Assembly (NCBI RefSeq): GCF_035582795.1
Contig: NC_134366.1
Location: 149,157,519-149,221,518 of the forward strand
Source: Mycteria americana
Taxonomy: Eukaryota > Chordata > Aves > Ciconiiformes > Ciconiidae
Direction: 5' to 3'
Length of the DNA: 64,000 bases
The position numbers were made by a program, and so were the translations under genes. Under the pieces are notes generated by a model, which saw only the letters and a list, made by a program, of their open reading frames with translations, had not been told where the DNA came from and made no database searches. This document shows, one piece after another, positions 1 to 15,701 of the stretch. The stretch's first letter is position 1. Each line of letters starts with the position of its first letter.

Positions 1-230
1 ATACTATAGAAATACAGATTTCATGTTCATTACAGTTCAAGTAAATTCTCCAAAACAAAATTATGTTTTTCAAGGAAGAATGATCCAAATATTTACTTTA
101 GCATCTGAGTTCTAAGCACTGCTGCTGTGGTTTAAGCCCAGAATCTAGCTCACTTGTTTCTTAAAATACTGCCCAGAGTGAAAACAGATGGCATTAGTGT
201 TACGTTCAGTTCCTCTGAGTTGAAGAATGA

Positions 231-3369
<3,139 letters not shown>

Positions 3370-4055
3370 TAAAATAAGGTCTTTTCATCTTAAATCATCA
3401 TCAGCTTGCAATCGTTATTTTTCCCTTTGGTTGTGAATTACTATGGCTGAAGAACTACTTTAAAGTTACTCTTGCTTCTCCAGTGGCAAACTCCTCCTCC
3501 CTGAAACTTAATTTGGCCAGGGTGAGCCATGACTCTGAAGAGTAATTTGTAAGCCCTGCCTAGAGCTTAAAGAACAGTTTCCCATTTAAACTGATTTGTA
3601 TTTACATTTTTCATCATGGTGAACATGTCAAGTAAAAGCCCTTCCCCTTTCACTTCCAGAACTTAATTTATGAAACAATTGGCAATGCTCTCCTTTGGGA
3701 CTTAACCACAAGTGTTCTGCTTATTGAACCCCTACTGACGGAACTCTTCCTTTGCTTTTTGTTGTTCATACAGAACTGAGATTGTCTGTCTGGGAGTAAA
3801 ATGCACATAGCTTTGGCCTCAGAGAATTGCAGAAACTGTATTTCATATAAAATTATGCTCCTCAGAGCTACTAAGATGAATGTGGACTTCTAGACAAGCG
3901 TTTTGGGGGAAATGCTTTAAGAGCTAAGGGCTAACTTATTAAGCATACATGCCATATAAATCTGAGCCTATGGGAAAAATAATACTTTGCTTCCAAGATC
4001 ACAAATGGCAAGGTAGTCAAGCAGGAGCTTTCTCTCTGTCTCTCTATGCAAATGT

Positions 4056-4076
4056 GTTGTTGTTGTTGTTGTTGTT
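4056..4076 (+). repeat. (GTT)7 microsatellite
   Basis: Seven uninterrupted GTT units inside an ESRP1 intron, likely length-polymorphic. Confidence 0.9.
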
Positions 4077-4663
4077 GGCTTTTTAAAGAAGTGTCCTCTA
4101 AATCCTAGTCAGAGCTGCCAATATGGCAGCAAATTTCTTGAGTGTGGTTCCTTTTGAGTGTGAGTAGACCTTCAGCTAATTCTTAGGAGATAAGTTTTCC
4201 AGGTGACTAGCTTTTTAACTTTTTTTTTTAATGCAAGTATTCTTCTGAGCAGGGATCTGCAGTATGTAGTTGTATGTAACAGCTGTTCCAGACAGGGGTT
4301 GGAAGCTTCTCCTGAGAGCTCATTGGACAGGTTGTCCAGCAGGGTTCCAAACTTTGGGAACTCTTAGGTGGCAGTGTTCCCATTTCCAGCTACAAATACC
4401 ACTGATGTATTCCTCGGATAAACCCTTTTTGCTCTGTCAGTGCCCTATCACACAGTGCAGTGAGATGCTGACTGTCACTTAAGTAAGCTTCCATTCTTGT
4501 TATTCAGGGTTATCCAAAGCTTTTATACGTTCACTTTATGGTACTGGGGAGGGGAAGAGGGAAGAAAAGGAAAAGAGTGGCAAAGGAGGAGGGTGAACTC
4601 TCACAGGCAAGAATTCATTTAGGGCCTCACATCTTGCTGAAGCACCAGCAAGAGCAATTTTAA

Positions 4664-4689
4664 TTTTTTTTTTTTTTTTTTTTTTTTTT
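4664..4689 (+). repeat. Poly-T tract, 26 bases
   Basis: A run of 26 T in an ESRP1 intron, preceded by TTTAA and followed by CAAAATG. No retroposon body could be recognised on the other strand, so it is treated as a homopolymer. Confidence 0.85.
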
Positions 4690-5168
4690 CAAAATGAGTA
4701 TTAACACTTGAAGCTGCAAAGCCATGGCTTTTCCCACTTTGCTATTGGTTAACTGAAGACAGAGCTGTTTCAGGGATAGAGAGTGTCAGGATGAAAAAGG
4801 GAATGTTAGTCAGATATTAGGCACTAAAGTTTCCTTCTTACAGTGGAGAAGTCTCACACTTCTTGATTGGATACTCATTAAAATCTGAGCCTAGACAAGA
4901 AAAACTGGCCTCCTCTTCAGAAAGAGACCCTATTCCCAGAGCGAGAGGTGGCTTTTTCTGTATTACTGACTTTGCTTTTGACTGAGGGGGTGGGCGCAGA
5001 CTTGCAGTCAAGCCCATGTTGGTGGCTCAGATTTATTTTCTGTGATGAGCAGGAGAATGAGAAGCTTGTGAAGGCTCTTTACTTACTGCAGAGCTGTTCA
5101 GCTAATGAAGACCATATATATGCTGGAATTTAAGAGGTCCTAATCTATTTTCCATTTGTTCCCTTTAG

Positions 5169-5337
5169 GCCTTTCACCCCCTTCCTACTCCTTTCCGGCT
5201 CCTGCTGCAGTTGTGCCAACAGAAGCTGCTCTGTATCAGCCATCCGTGCTCCTGAACCCACGAACGCTCCAGCCCTCCACGGCATACTACCCTGCTGGGG
5301 CTCAGCTCTTCATGAACTACACAGCGTACTACCCCAG
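5169..5337 (+). CDS. ESRP1: ESRP1 exon: Ala/Pro/Tyr-rich tail after RRM3, with a read-through stop
   Basis: The exon starts in phase 1 (acceptor AG at 5167-5168). The split codon T|GC restores Cys, giving [15 protein letters not shown], then [16 protein letters not shown] and the Tyr-rich end MNYTAYYP. This matches the ESRP1 region just after RRM3. The exon ends in phase 2 at CCCAG|GTAAAG. Unspliced reading gives Arg and then TAA at 5339-5341, so the donor itself supplies a stop and a short form would end ...TAYYPR. An AATAAA follows at 5773-5778. I recall human ESRP1 short isoforms (about 604-608 residues) ending at this position, so the short form is probably genuine. If spliced, the next exon must begin with one base that completes Ser. 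Confidence 0.94.
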
Positions 5338-5772
5338 GTAAAGCAGAGGAGAAACCAAGCAGGAACAAAGAAGTCTTTTTTGCAGCAAATGCACAAAGCT
5401 CACAAAAGAACATTGTCTGCCGTGCTAGAGGCTTGTGCTACCAAGAACAACTTGTTCAGTATCTCGTTCAGGGAAACAATTTCAGGATATCTAGTGATTT
5501 CCCAAATTTTAGAGTATTTCAGGTAGTGATTTTTTTTTTTTTAACATAAGCCACACAGTTACAGTGGGATTTTGTTGGGTTTTGTTTTTGGTTTTTTTTC
5601 ACCTAACATCCCTCTTAAACTTGTTAGTTTGTATTGTTGTGCCCTCAGTGGGAACTTGTGTGTGCAGTACTCCTTTCCATGTCCATAAAGAAGCCCTTGG
5701 CCCCTTTTTAGAAGGGGTGGATTGGGGTCTGCCCTAACAAATTCTGCTGAAATTCTGCCTCTTTGTTTTTGT

Positions 5773-5778
5773 AATAAA
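5773..5778 (+). terminator. ESRP1: Intronic polyadenylation signal (AATAAA) for a short ESRP1 transcript
   Basis: AATAAA lies 432 bases after the read-through stop at 5339-5341, within TTTTGTAATAAAGTAAC, and is followed by T-rich and GT-containing sequence. It would define a composite terminal exon running from 5169 to about 5795. Inferred from position; transcript data would settle it. Confidence 0.6.
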
Positions 5779-8570
5779 GTAACTTTTGACCTTTATGGTG
5801 AAAACTCTGTTTACTTATTTATAAAAGTACCACATTGAAGCATACATGTATTGAATGCATATGTAAAGCATATAGAGGCATATATTCTTCCTGACCTTAT
5901 AAACACCTCTCACGAAGGGCTTTTGGCTCTTCGGGGTATATTAGCTGTCTTCTGCAGAACTAAAACTCTTGATACCATTTGTCTTCTGCAGTCATGAGGC
6001 CTTGGAAAGAGCCATGTTCCCTGTAAGCCATAAACTATTCCTTGTCTGTCAGGAAACCTGCTAAGGAACTCATATATTCTATTAGATTCTGATCAGTGCT
6101 TTTTATGTCTGGAGAAGGGCCCAAATAGCTACTTATGAAGTTGTTGAGCAATATGGACTCTCTAGTACCTGTAAGATAACAAAGGTTTTCTTATTACTTT
6201 ACACTAAACCAGTATGTCTCTGAGCTGCCTGGTTTGGGTTTGTTTGGGTTTTTTTATTAAAATGTTTCTTCACTTATGAATTAATTTCTATAATGCCTTC
6301 ATGTCTGTCTTATGGTTATGATAATGTTACCAAACTCAGCTTCTTTAATGTAAGATCAAGAAAAATAAAATTCCAAACTTGCACTGGCAATATAAAACAA
6401 GTTTCTTAATAATAGTTCTATATGTCATGAGAACACAGTAACAGTAATAGTTTGTAGTGACTTTGACATGGTGTACTTCTTAGAGTAATAATAGACTGGC
6501 CACTACTGGCCACTGCAGGAAGTGTCAGGCCCTATGGAGATCTGTCACTGAATGGGATCCCACATGAGTCCCATCACTGGCTGCTTGGGCTGTGGGCATA
6601 TATGTTGGTTACAGACTGATCAATCCCAAGTCCCACAATATCCTTTTTATGTTATTGTCTAAATGATGTTGTATACTATTCTTAGGAAACCATACCTATG
6701 TAGCTTCTGTGCCAATTACAAGTACCTCCCCCTTAAAAAAAATAAGGTAAAATTTTTGGAGTCAACTTGGCCTCTTTCCATTTTGTGAGATCTGGTGTTT
6801 GGATATTGCTTGTCTATCCAGAGTAAATGTTTGATCTACAGACAAATAGTATATACTCTAATAGAAGTAGTGATCCTTTGTAGCTGATATTTTGTTGGGT
6901 GTTTTTTTGCTTGTTTGTTTTCTAAAAAAGTAAGCTTTATTGCTTTTTAGGCAAGTTCCTGTGCTTTGTAAAGGATGCAATAAGTAGTTGGGCCCCTCTC
7001 ATGTAGCAATCGGAACTCTCTTAAATGGAGTCTTCTGGTTCTGAAATTTAATTCAAAAAATGTTAAGTATGTGCAGCAGGAAAGAATGGGGTGTCCTCTG
7101 TACTAAGTGGTGCATTTAAATGCACGTACATGGAAAAGCAATACAGAGCTGGTGGCTAATGATCAGACAATGGTTCATAAATCTAACTAGTGAATACTTA
7201 TGGAAATAAGGAAAGTTTCTTTGACCTGCTGCCAAAACATTCTACCGCTTCTGTTTTGCAAGGTCAAGTTGCTTTATAATAGCCAATTCCGTTCTCTGCA
7301 CAGTAATCAACCTAGATGGTGGGGGGACGGGAGGCATTGCTTTGGTCTTCAGTATCTATCAGAAATCCCTGAAACTCTCGACTCCTCTTAATGCACTCCT
7401 AGCTTTGGTGATGAAACCCGACGGTGTAAAGGAATGGATGCCTTCTATGCTATTAAAATAGCTTTAGCGACCTCCTAATGAAAAGAAGGGAGAGCAAGTT
7501 ATTCGGGATCTGTCAGTCTCAGATATCTCCGTTCAGCTTGTAATTATATCTGGCAACATGTTCTGACAGCAAATCAGTGGTCTCGGTCTCTGCCTAGTCC
7601 CAGGCTTTTGAGAAACAGAACAATAGGATTCATGGGAAGGAGGGGTTTCTATCCTTATCTAATCCTGGATAAATGGGTGTACTAGTTGCTGTATGTATGT
7701 ACATTGAAAGTAATGAATAACTGCACTACTTGGCAACTGCTAACATGTTCTATAGAAACTTTTACCGTACACAAACTTGAAAGTTACTGCTACAGGATTT
7801 GTGGTTTTAAAACAAAGTTAAATCTTACTGTATTTATTCAGTTCTAATACCATTTTGATAACTTTTAAGCAATGCCTTTAAAACCTCGAAAGTTTCGGTC
7901 AAAATCCATAATTGTAGGAACACACATAAACTTTGTTCTTTTTTCAACAATATTTTGAATAGTGAAGTGGAAAGAGGAGCTTCTTACTCAGTGGGTAGTA
8001 TGCTGGTGGGACTTGTAGCCAAAAAATGATGTGGAAGCTGAAAACTGATGTGGGTTCAAACAAACTGGATAAATTCAAGGGCAGGAAATTCATTGTGAGT
8101 TAGTGAATACACAGAAACCACATCTGGCTCAGGAAGTCCTTGAACTCAAAATAACTGGAAGAGTGTTCTTATGTTCTGTGTCCTACGGTAAACTCTTGTG
8201 CTATTGAACCAAGGTGGGTAGGTGAACTTGTTTGTTTGCATCTTTGAAGTAGTCTTGAGAGATATTGGTACTGCTTGTGAGCATGGGTCTTTTCCAATGT
8301 GTCTGTGGTTGTATTCAGCTGTGCTAGTCTAACAGTGGCTAAGTTTGGGTTATCTCCCTGTTGTGTCAGTGTATGTACAGCTCTCTCCATTGGAGTGATT
8401 TGAATTAAAAGGTCTTTTTATGTGGTAGTTAAAGGCGTGATTCTGACATTTGCTGCCCAAGGAAATACAGGGCAATTTGTTAGTGTCCTCATCTGTCTGC
8501 TTCTGCCTCTTCCTGCTATGGATTAGGTATTGTATTTTTTTCTCATTATACACTAATCAACTCATAAAAG

Positions 8571-8660
8571 CATTTTTATATATATAATATACATATGCAA
8601 CATACATAGAGCATTAATATATATGTATGCATACATACATAAAAAGTGTGTGTGTATAAA
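8571..8660 (+). repeat. AT-rich TATA/CATA/GT simple sequence
   Basis: A run of short TA, CATA and GTGT repeats (TATATATAATATACATATGC, CATACATACAT, GTGTGTGTGT) immediately upstream of the inverted repeat at 8674. Such sequence is prone to melting and replication stalling. Confidence 0.7.
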
Positions 8661-8673
8661 AATAACATGACTC

Positions 8674-8780
8674 AGGTTAGAAAAAAGCCTCACTTGTTCT
8701 CTGTGATGGATCAGATTCTCCATGATGACCGTGGAGAATCTGATCCATCACAGAGAACAAGTGAGGCTTTTTTCTAACCT
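8674..8780. repeat. Perfect 49-bp inverted repeat with a 9-base spacer
   Basis: The left arm 8674-8722 and right arm 8732-8780 are exact reverse complements over 49 bases. The left arm starts AGGTTAGAAAAAAGCC and the right arm ends GGCTTTTTTCTAACCT. The 9-base spacer is TGATGACCG. The transcribed ESRP1 intron would fold into a long fully paired hairpin. There are no flanking target-site duplications or transposon motifs, so it does not look like a MITE. Identity of the arms points to a recent origin, such as a replication template switch, or to an assembly artefact. Confidence 0.95.
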
Positions 8781-11700
8781 TGGTCGTTGCTCAGATCCAT
8801 ATTGAAGCACAATTAAGTTACAACCAGTTTAAACTGGCAAAACTAGGAACAAGTGGGCTGGATTAGGAGTGATATCATTCAGAGCTGCTGCCAGCAGCTT
8901 TATTTGCATATCTGTGTGTCTGGCTAACCAGCATCACTTGACAGAACTGGGTTAGGAAACAACCATATGTGTATTTAGCCTAGGAGATCTGTCACAGATG
9001 GAGACCAGCAGCAGCCAGAAACAAAACCTCTTCATCAGCTTAGTTGTACTCATAGCATCATAGCAACACTCTGGACCACAGCTTTTAGACTGTAGTACTC
9101 CTTCTTTTTTTTTATTTTTATAATGTCAGCTTGGATTGCATGAGATCACATCTGCACTGAATGGGCTCACTGAGCATAAAAGCCTACTCCTGGCTTTTAG
9201 TTGCTGTCCAGCAAATGGAGCTCACATGTTTACATCAAGTGGCAGAATCTGGGACTCTTCATTACCTATCCTTGCTCACGGTGAGCTGGTCTCCATCACG
9301 GATTTGTCAAAATAACCTCAACTCTTTAGTTAATGGCACAAACTTGTCACCAGAATGATTGCTTCTGGGGGGAAGCCTTAATGAGTCACTTTTCTAAGTG
9401 AAGGTAGTTTGCCAAGGATTAGAACAGCAGGGATGCCTTTAACTACTACTGTATTTCATTGGAGAAGGAATGCGTTAGCAGGGAAGACTAATTGTTGCAT
9501 GCCTCCATAGGCTGTCATTATCTCTTCACTTGTAGGTTTTAATTATAAAACTACCATGGTGTCTGAAAAGCAGCAGAATGGTAATTTTCTGATCAATAGG
9601 TATCTGGGTATTGGGATAGTAAAATTATTTAAATTAAAAAAAACCCCTACCTTTCTTCAAAGTTGATAAGCCTGTAAAAATATTGTTGCTGGTAGTAGTG
9701 TCCAAGACTTACTCAACCCACCATACAAAATGCCACCGTGGATGCTGTTGGAGGTTCTTCTACTTACAGATCCCAATTCCTTTTGTTCGCTTAATACACT
9801 GAATGATTTGATGTTCAGTTAGTAGCTCTTACTGTCACCTCCTGATTTGGCTATCTAGTAAAACATTTGGATTAGTATGATGGATTAATTGATATTACAA
9901 CATTGTGCAAGCTAGCTGCAGAGATCAGTGAGTATAGTTTTTCCTTTTGTTCATTTACAGTACAGTTCAGTGGTGGGAGAGAAGATCCTCCTGTTAAACC
10001 TCACGGCATGTGTGTCATTCACGCAGGTGGCTTTTTTTTAAACATTTGCAGTGATGGCCAGGTGATCTCAGGTTATACAGGGTGCAAAGATATGTTGCTA
10101 GATGCTTCTCTTCACTCAGCAGCACTCTACAGGGGTGTGTTGAAAGTCCCAACGCTACTCGGGGCAGACCATTGCAGTCTTCTGTGGCAGCAAGTGCTTC
10201 TGGCTCCATTCCCATTGCTGCTTGTTGTCGTGCTACCATTAACTTATACGGATGGGAAGCTGCTTGCAGTAGGCAGACTGGTTAGATATGCATTGAGTGG
10301 GCAGCAGGTTATCTGGTTAAATGTGGGGATGGCATCTGTACCGAAGGAGCTTTTGGTGTTTGCAGGGGTATAGTTGGATTGATCTTGGAATAAGGCTCCT
10401 TAGAGCTGAAAATTTGTTTTATTTAAAAAAAAAAAAAGCCTTCCCTGTTGAGAACACAGTCTGTGATATTTGTCCGTGATTAAACAGCAGTCATGGGGAT
10501 CTAAATGTTTCTGTTTGATTAACAGATGACCTGATGATTTAGCGCTCATACTTCTGCTATTTGTCAAGTTATGTGGCCTTTGTTTAAATATGGATAAACA
10601 TTCCAGCCTTGGAAAAGGAAAATTATTCTGGTTATGTAAATACTTTTGCTAATAGCATGTCTTGTTAGTTTTTGTGAACAAAGTACCATGTTAAAACTTT
10701 CAACTTCAGTAATTATACCACAAAATTTACTAGCTTTGCCTCTCTCAAACTTTGTATGAACCACTTCTAAAAAAGCTTTATACTGAAGCTGCATTTCCTC
10801 CTGCTTCTGGGCTGCTTTCCAGCAATGAACATTATAGGTATTATGCTGCAAGCTTGTGTATACATGCACATCATACCCATGACCTGTGCCAGCCCAAGGA
10901 GTAGTTGAAAATCCCTATTGGTCTGTGAAAAAAAATCTGCTGTTCATCGGATGTTGGGGTGATCTGTCAAATTTCCTTGAGGCCTTCTGAAGGCTACTTG
11001 GTGATGTGCACTTTCTGCTGTTCCTCCTGCTGGCTTCAGCCAGAGGATCTGGCTTTGGGGTGCTGCAGAGCTCCTCAGGGTCTGCTGGGCTTCCTAGAGC
11101 TGGCAAAGGGGGAGGCTAATTTAATCTTGAAACACTAGTGGATGAGTCCAACAAGTTGTTCTTCTCTGCCCCCTCCCCTTTCTCTTGTCTCCCGTGATTT
11201 TCCCTACTAGTGTCCCTCTGTGTAGTATGGTGAGGGATATGTAGTAAGACTAACCTGCAATACAGGATCTGGCTTACAGTCCTGAAATTAATAGAAGCTG
11301 TCAATCAGTAGCCTGATGAAAGGATATCTGCAGTATCTGTTGTCACAGAGCAGAAAACAGTTAACAAAGAAAAAACATTTTCAGGACTACAGACAACGAA
11401 GTCATAGGAAAAATAGGGATAGAAAATCTGCAGGGAGGGAACTGAAACCTGTAGATGGTGTCTATGCATGTATCTGTTTCTATGTGCAAATAGTGCTGGG
11501 TACGTCTGTGGTTCTCTTGACTGACCTGCTGGATACGTGGCAGAGATCTGAAAACCTGCTTGGTTATGTATCCTGACTGCTCCCAACACTCACCCACTTT
11601 TAATGTAAACCACAGCTTCCGTCTGGATATTGGTATCTGTTAAGCAAATGTATATGGAAAAAAATATTAGGAAATCAAACAGGAGAGACAGTGATCCTCA

Positions 11701-13275
11701 ATGTTTCTATGTAATATTTTAGTGATGAATGTTTGGGATCCCTTGAGGTGTATAAATGCTGTTTTAATGCCAACATCAACCTGTAGAACATGTGAAAACT
11801 TGTTCTTGCATCCAAAACTGATTTCTGAAACTTAATTGTGTTTTATTTTGAGACTCTTTAGAGAATACCACAATCTCAGAAATATTGATTGGGGAAAAAA
11901 AAAACCAATCTAGCTGTTGATTAGATCCAAGAAGAAGGATCAATTTATAAGGCAAAAAGGTTTGCATTGGGAAATGCTTCATATCATGTTTGATTTCAAG
12001 AACTAGATTGAAATAAAAAGAGTTAAGGTCTTGCACTGCATCATTATATAGTGATATGCAACTACTAAGAATGACTAGAAATCCTCTCTGACCCCATGTA
12101 AAACATGCAAGTATCTGTTCCTGGGGTTTGTTTAACTAGAAGAGATAGCCTGGAATAGCTATTTGTCTTGTGTCCCTCCCTGGACACTTTTCATTACTAG
12201 TGTCCTCTATCTGCTGCTTTTCCATCTAGACATGACCTCTCTGTTGCTTGTTGCTATTCCTCTAGGAGGTTGTCACCCCTCAGTTTGGGGGAATGCCGAA
12301 ATGGCTGGGGGCAGTCCATATATCACCTTGTATCGGGAATTAGAGCAGGTAGCACCCTTAGCCTAACCTGGTGCTGAAGCTGTCTGTTACCTCTATCTCC
12401 AGGGTGGTGGTATAAATTAGCAAGTGCTTGTAGCATCACAGTGCAAAGCCAGCAGGGTTACCCTGAATAGCTGGAGTTTTAAACAGCAGTGTCTGACTTC
12501 TGCTAAAGCAGATAAGGACCCTGCAAAAATACTAATAATAAAAATAAATCAAGTGGGGTGCAGGGGGGAGAGGACTGAAGGGGAAGCTTTTGCCCCACTG
12601 AATATTGTCCTGCTAGAGCTGAGGAGAAAGCACACAGAGGCTCAGCAGCAGGGCCAAGTGGCTGGGAGAGTGGGAAAGCTGTTCCCTGGGATACCCAGCT
12701 AAGGCTGTTGTGGCCCACCACTGCAAGTTCTCATGGCCCAGTCTCTCAGCAAGGGCCGGAGAGGCAGAGGAACTTCAGTTTAATAGCAATGCCTTCCAAA
12801 GACAAGGGCCATAGCCTTGCTTCAAAAGGAAGTCTAGATTGCCCAAGGTGTCTGTCTCATTGTGGGTCTGTTTTCTGGTGGTTTCTTGTTTGGTTTTGGT
12901 TTTATTTTTTTTTAACAGCAATGCAAGCTAACTCTGTCTTGCCTTACTAAATTAGTTTACCTCAGAAAGCTGCATCATGGTCTGGTTTGGGGGTTGGGCT
13001 CTCTTCCCCCCTAATAAGAATCAGCTCTGCAAAGAAAAGTGGAAAAAAGGTTGTCTTCCTTGCTCTTCATATGAGTTTTGGAAGTAATGGAGTTGTTTTC
13101 ATAAGGATTCTAGAAAAATTTAAACAATTCTATAGCTTAAGTTTTCTTATGGTGTTCTGTTTTCTTATCTCAGACGTACAAATTACCTTTTTTTGGTAGC
13201 TTCAGCTGTCTGGCCAAAAGGATTAACATTAATGACACTTTCCACAAAGCTATGCAGTTGCAAATAGTCTGGGGG

Positions 13276-13857
13276 TGTCCTGGTTTCGGCTGGGATAGAG
13301 TTGATTTTCTTCCTAGTGGCTGGTGTAGTGCTGTGTTTTGGGTTTTAGAATGAGAATAATACTGATAACACACCGATGTTTTGGCTGTTGCTAAGCGGTA
13401 TTTACACTGGTCAAGGACTTTTTTTCCAGCTTCCCATGCTCTGCCAGGTGCCCAAGAAGCTGGGAGGGGGCACAGCCAGGATAGTTGATCCAAACTGGCC
13501 AAAGGGCTATTCCATACCATATGACATCATGCTCAGTATATAAAGCTGGGGAAGCAGAAGGAAGGGGGGGACATTCGGAGTGATGGTGTTTGTCTTCCCA
13601 AGTAACCATTCCGTGTGAGGGAGCCCTGCTTTCCTGGAGATGGCTGGACACCTGCCTGCCCATGGGAAGTAGTGAATTAATTCCTTGCTTCACTTTGCTC
13701 ACGTGCACGGCTTTTGCGTTCCCTATTAAACTGTCCTTATCTCAACCCACAAGTGTTCTCACTTTTACTCTTCCGATTCTCTTCCCCATCCAACCGTGGG
13801 GGGAGTGAGCAAGCGGCTGTGTGGGGCTTAGCTGCCGTCTGGGGCTAAACCACGACA
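13276..13857 (+). mobile_element. Solo LTR of an avian endogenous retrovirus (ERVL-like), sense to ESRP1
   Basis: This 582-bp element begins TGTCCTGGTTTCGGCTGG and ends GGGGCTAAACCACGACA. The flanks are GGGGG (13271-13275) and GGGGGG (13858-13863), consistent with a 5-bp target duplication, though a G-run is weak proof. Promoter-like and end-forming motifs are intact: TATATAAA at 13537-13544 and ATTAAA at 13725-13730, followed by a GT/T-rich block and AACCCACAAG. It belongs to the same family as the copy at 1900-2446. No internal viral sequence remains. Sitting in sense orientation in an ESRP1 intron, it could offer a cryptic promoter or polyadenylation site. Confidence 0.88.
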
Positions 13858-14459
13858 GGGGGGTGCATCTTGTTCAATGAAACACAGAGTAAAAATTTTT
13901 TTAAATGAAGCGTTATACGTATATATGTGTGTCTAGCAGTAGCTGAAAACTCATATGGTTTACCTGACATTTTAGCAAAAAGAGGATATTTGATGGATCT
14001 GCCAAATCAAAACAAAATAAGGGTCTGTTAATGAGCTACAGTTTTGTGGCAATTTGAATAAGGCTGTGGAAGACCTGACAAAGAATACCAAAGCTTCTAA
14101 CATCTACAAACTATGAGTATTTTGGGTGTTAGAGTATTTTTTAATTACTCCTGAATAAATTATATTAGTTATTGTGGCATTAATATTGCTTCAAAGCAAG
14201 ACAAGCATGTCCCTTTGTGGTGCTAGCCTTTAACCTGTGCCAGTTGCCATTGCCCACCAAAGATGCTGCGTCTAAAGAGTCCATGAAATATAAGTAGATA
14301 AAAGCAAATACTGCCTTGCTAGCATTGCTGGCAGCTGTGGAGAACTCCTTCCTCAGAGGTATTTGGCAGGTAGCTAATGGAAAGCACTGACCTGGAGCTT
14401 GCATCCAAACCATAGATGGGCATACCTGCCATGGATTAATCTCCTTACTCTTTAGATAT

Positions 14460-14625
14460 GTTTAAAACTTTGTGGTCGTAGACAGCGTATGGTGGCAAAA
14501 AGTTCCAAAGCTGAATGGTGCACTGGGGGGCAAGACTTATTTTCAGCCTCCTTAGTTTCATAAGTTGATGCCTGGACCTTGTGCTTGAGAAGTTGAGTAG
14601 TATATAGGTATAGTGACTGTAGTAG
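14460..14625 (-). mobile_element. Possible ancient CR1/L3-type LINE 3' fragment
   Basis: The segment contains GGTGGCAAAAAGTTCCAAAG, and farther on TAGTTTCATAAGTTGATGCC and CCTTGTGCTTGAGAAG. These blocks and their order resemble the reverse complement of old CR1/L3 LINE 3' regions. Similarity is recalled, not computed, and divergence is high. Confidence 0.4.
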
Positions 14626-15656
14626 TATTTTTGTTAGAGATTAGTAAGATTATTAATATTATGGAAAAGGCATGCAGGGAACCATTAGTGGGAAGTGTTG
14701 TATTGTGAAAAATTTGTATGAAGATGCTACTCTACAGCATAAAACCTTCACTTCCCATAGCTGTTTTTCTGACAATAGGCTCAAAACTGATATAAATGAC
14801 TGCAAGCGTCATCTTTGATATTAGACTATCTCTGCTATGTAGTGGAGCCACCAGTGAAGAATTATTCACAAAGGTACCCAGCAACACAATATTGTGGGGA
14901 TAAACAAGCATTATAAGCAGTTCCTGTGGAAAAACAGCTCTCCTAGACACGGGTAGCTGTTCACTATAGAAGTAGTAGTGTTAGACCTCAGTCAATTGCA
15001 TTTGCTTAGTGAAACTCCTTGAAGACTTTTGTCTGAAGGGAAACCATAAACATCCGTATGTTGTGTCCAGGAATGGCTCTTGTCTGCTGGATTTGCTTGT
15101 CACCTGCTGTGATTGAGCTATCCCCTTCCATACTGTGCTGTATGAAGATGACCCAGGGCTTTGCAAATAGTGGGAACAGGGGAAGGGGAAGACTGAAAAC
15201 AGTGGTGAGAACACATGCTTGGAGGCAAATGCACCTACTGGACTTAAAAGGTACAGAGGAACTCAAGGAGATGAGCTTTAATTCAGAGACACTGAATGCA
15301 GGCTAGCACTGTAGGACTCAGGGGGAGGGACGACTCTTCCACAAGGCATCTTGGGACAGTGGCTTTTGGGCTAAACTTAGTCTTCATTAATATCATTTTA
15401 GCTAAGGATTTAGCAAAGCAAAGGAAAGACTGATAGTCCCTAGCAGAAACTTTCCCATGGTATCTTTATAGCCATGAGTTTGGAGAACAGAAGTGGAGGT
15501 GGTCTGGGAGCTACCTTTAATGTGGTTTGGGGAGGCTATACTAGGGCTAAGGAATAGTATGAAAATGCTGATGGAAATGGTAGGTGCTTGAAGCCATGCT
15601 CAGGAGGTCAAGCAAAATGATCAAGGAGGTGGCTTTGAGCAAGAGGTATGGGCTTT

Positions 15657-15701
15657 GGGGGGGGGGGGGGGGAGTATTTGCCTTTTTTTTTTTTTTTTTT
15701 T
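15657..15701 (+). repeat. G16 homopolymer followed by T19 homopolymer
   Basis: Sixteen consecutive G (15657-15672), a 10-base spacer AGTATTTGCC, then nineteen T (15683-15701). The exact lengths are error-prone in sequencing. Confidence 0.85.

Noticed and set aside
8674..8780. The inverted repeat as a microRNA precursor or MITE
   Set aside because: Perfect 49-bp pairing without bulges is atypical for a microRNA, and no target duplication or terminal transposon motif is visible. Kept as a structural finding instead.
9903..10373. 156-codon open frame on plus inside the ESRP1 intron
   Set aside because: No similarity to the missing ESRP1 segment or to any family I know. It starts and ends in ordinary intron sequence.
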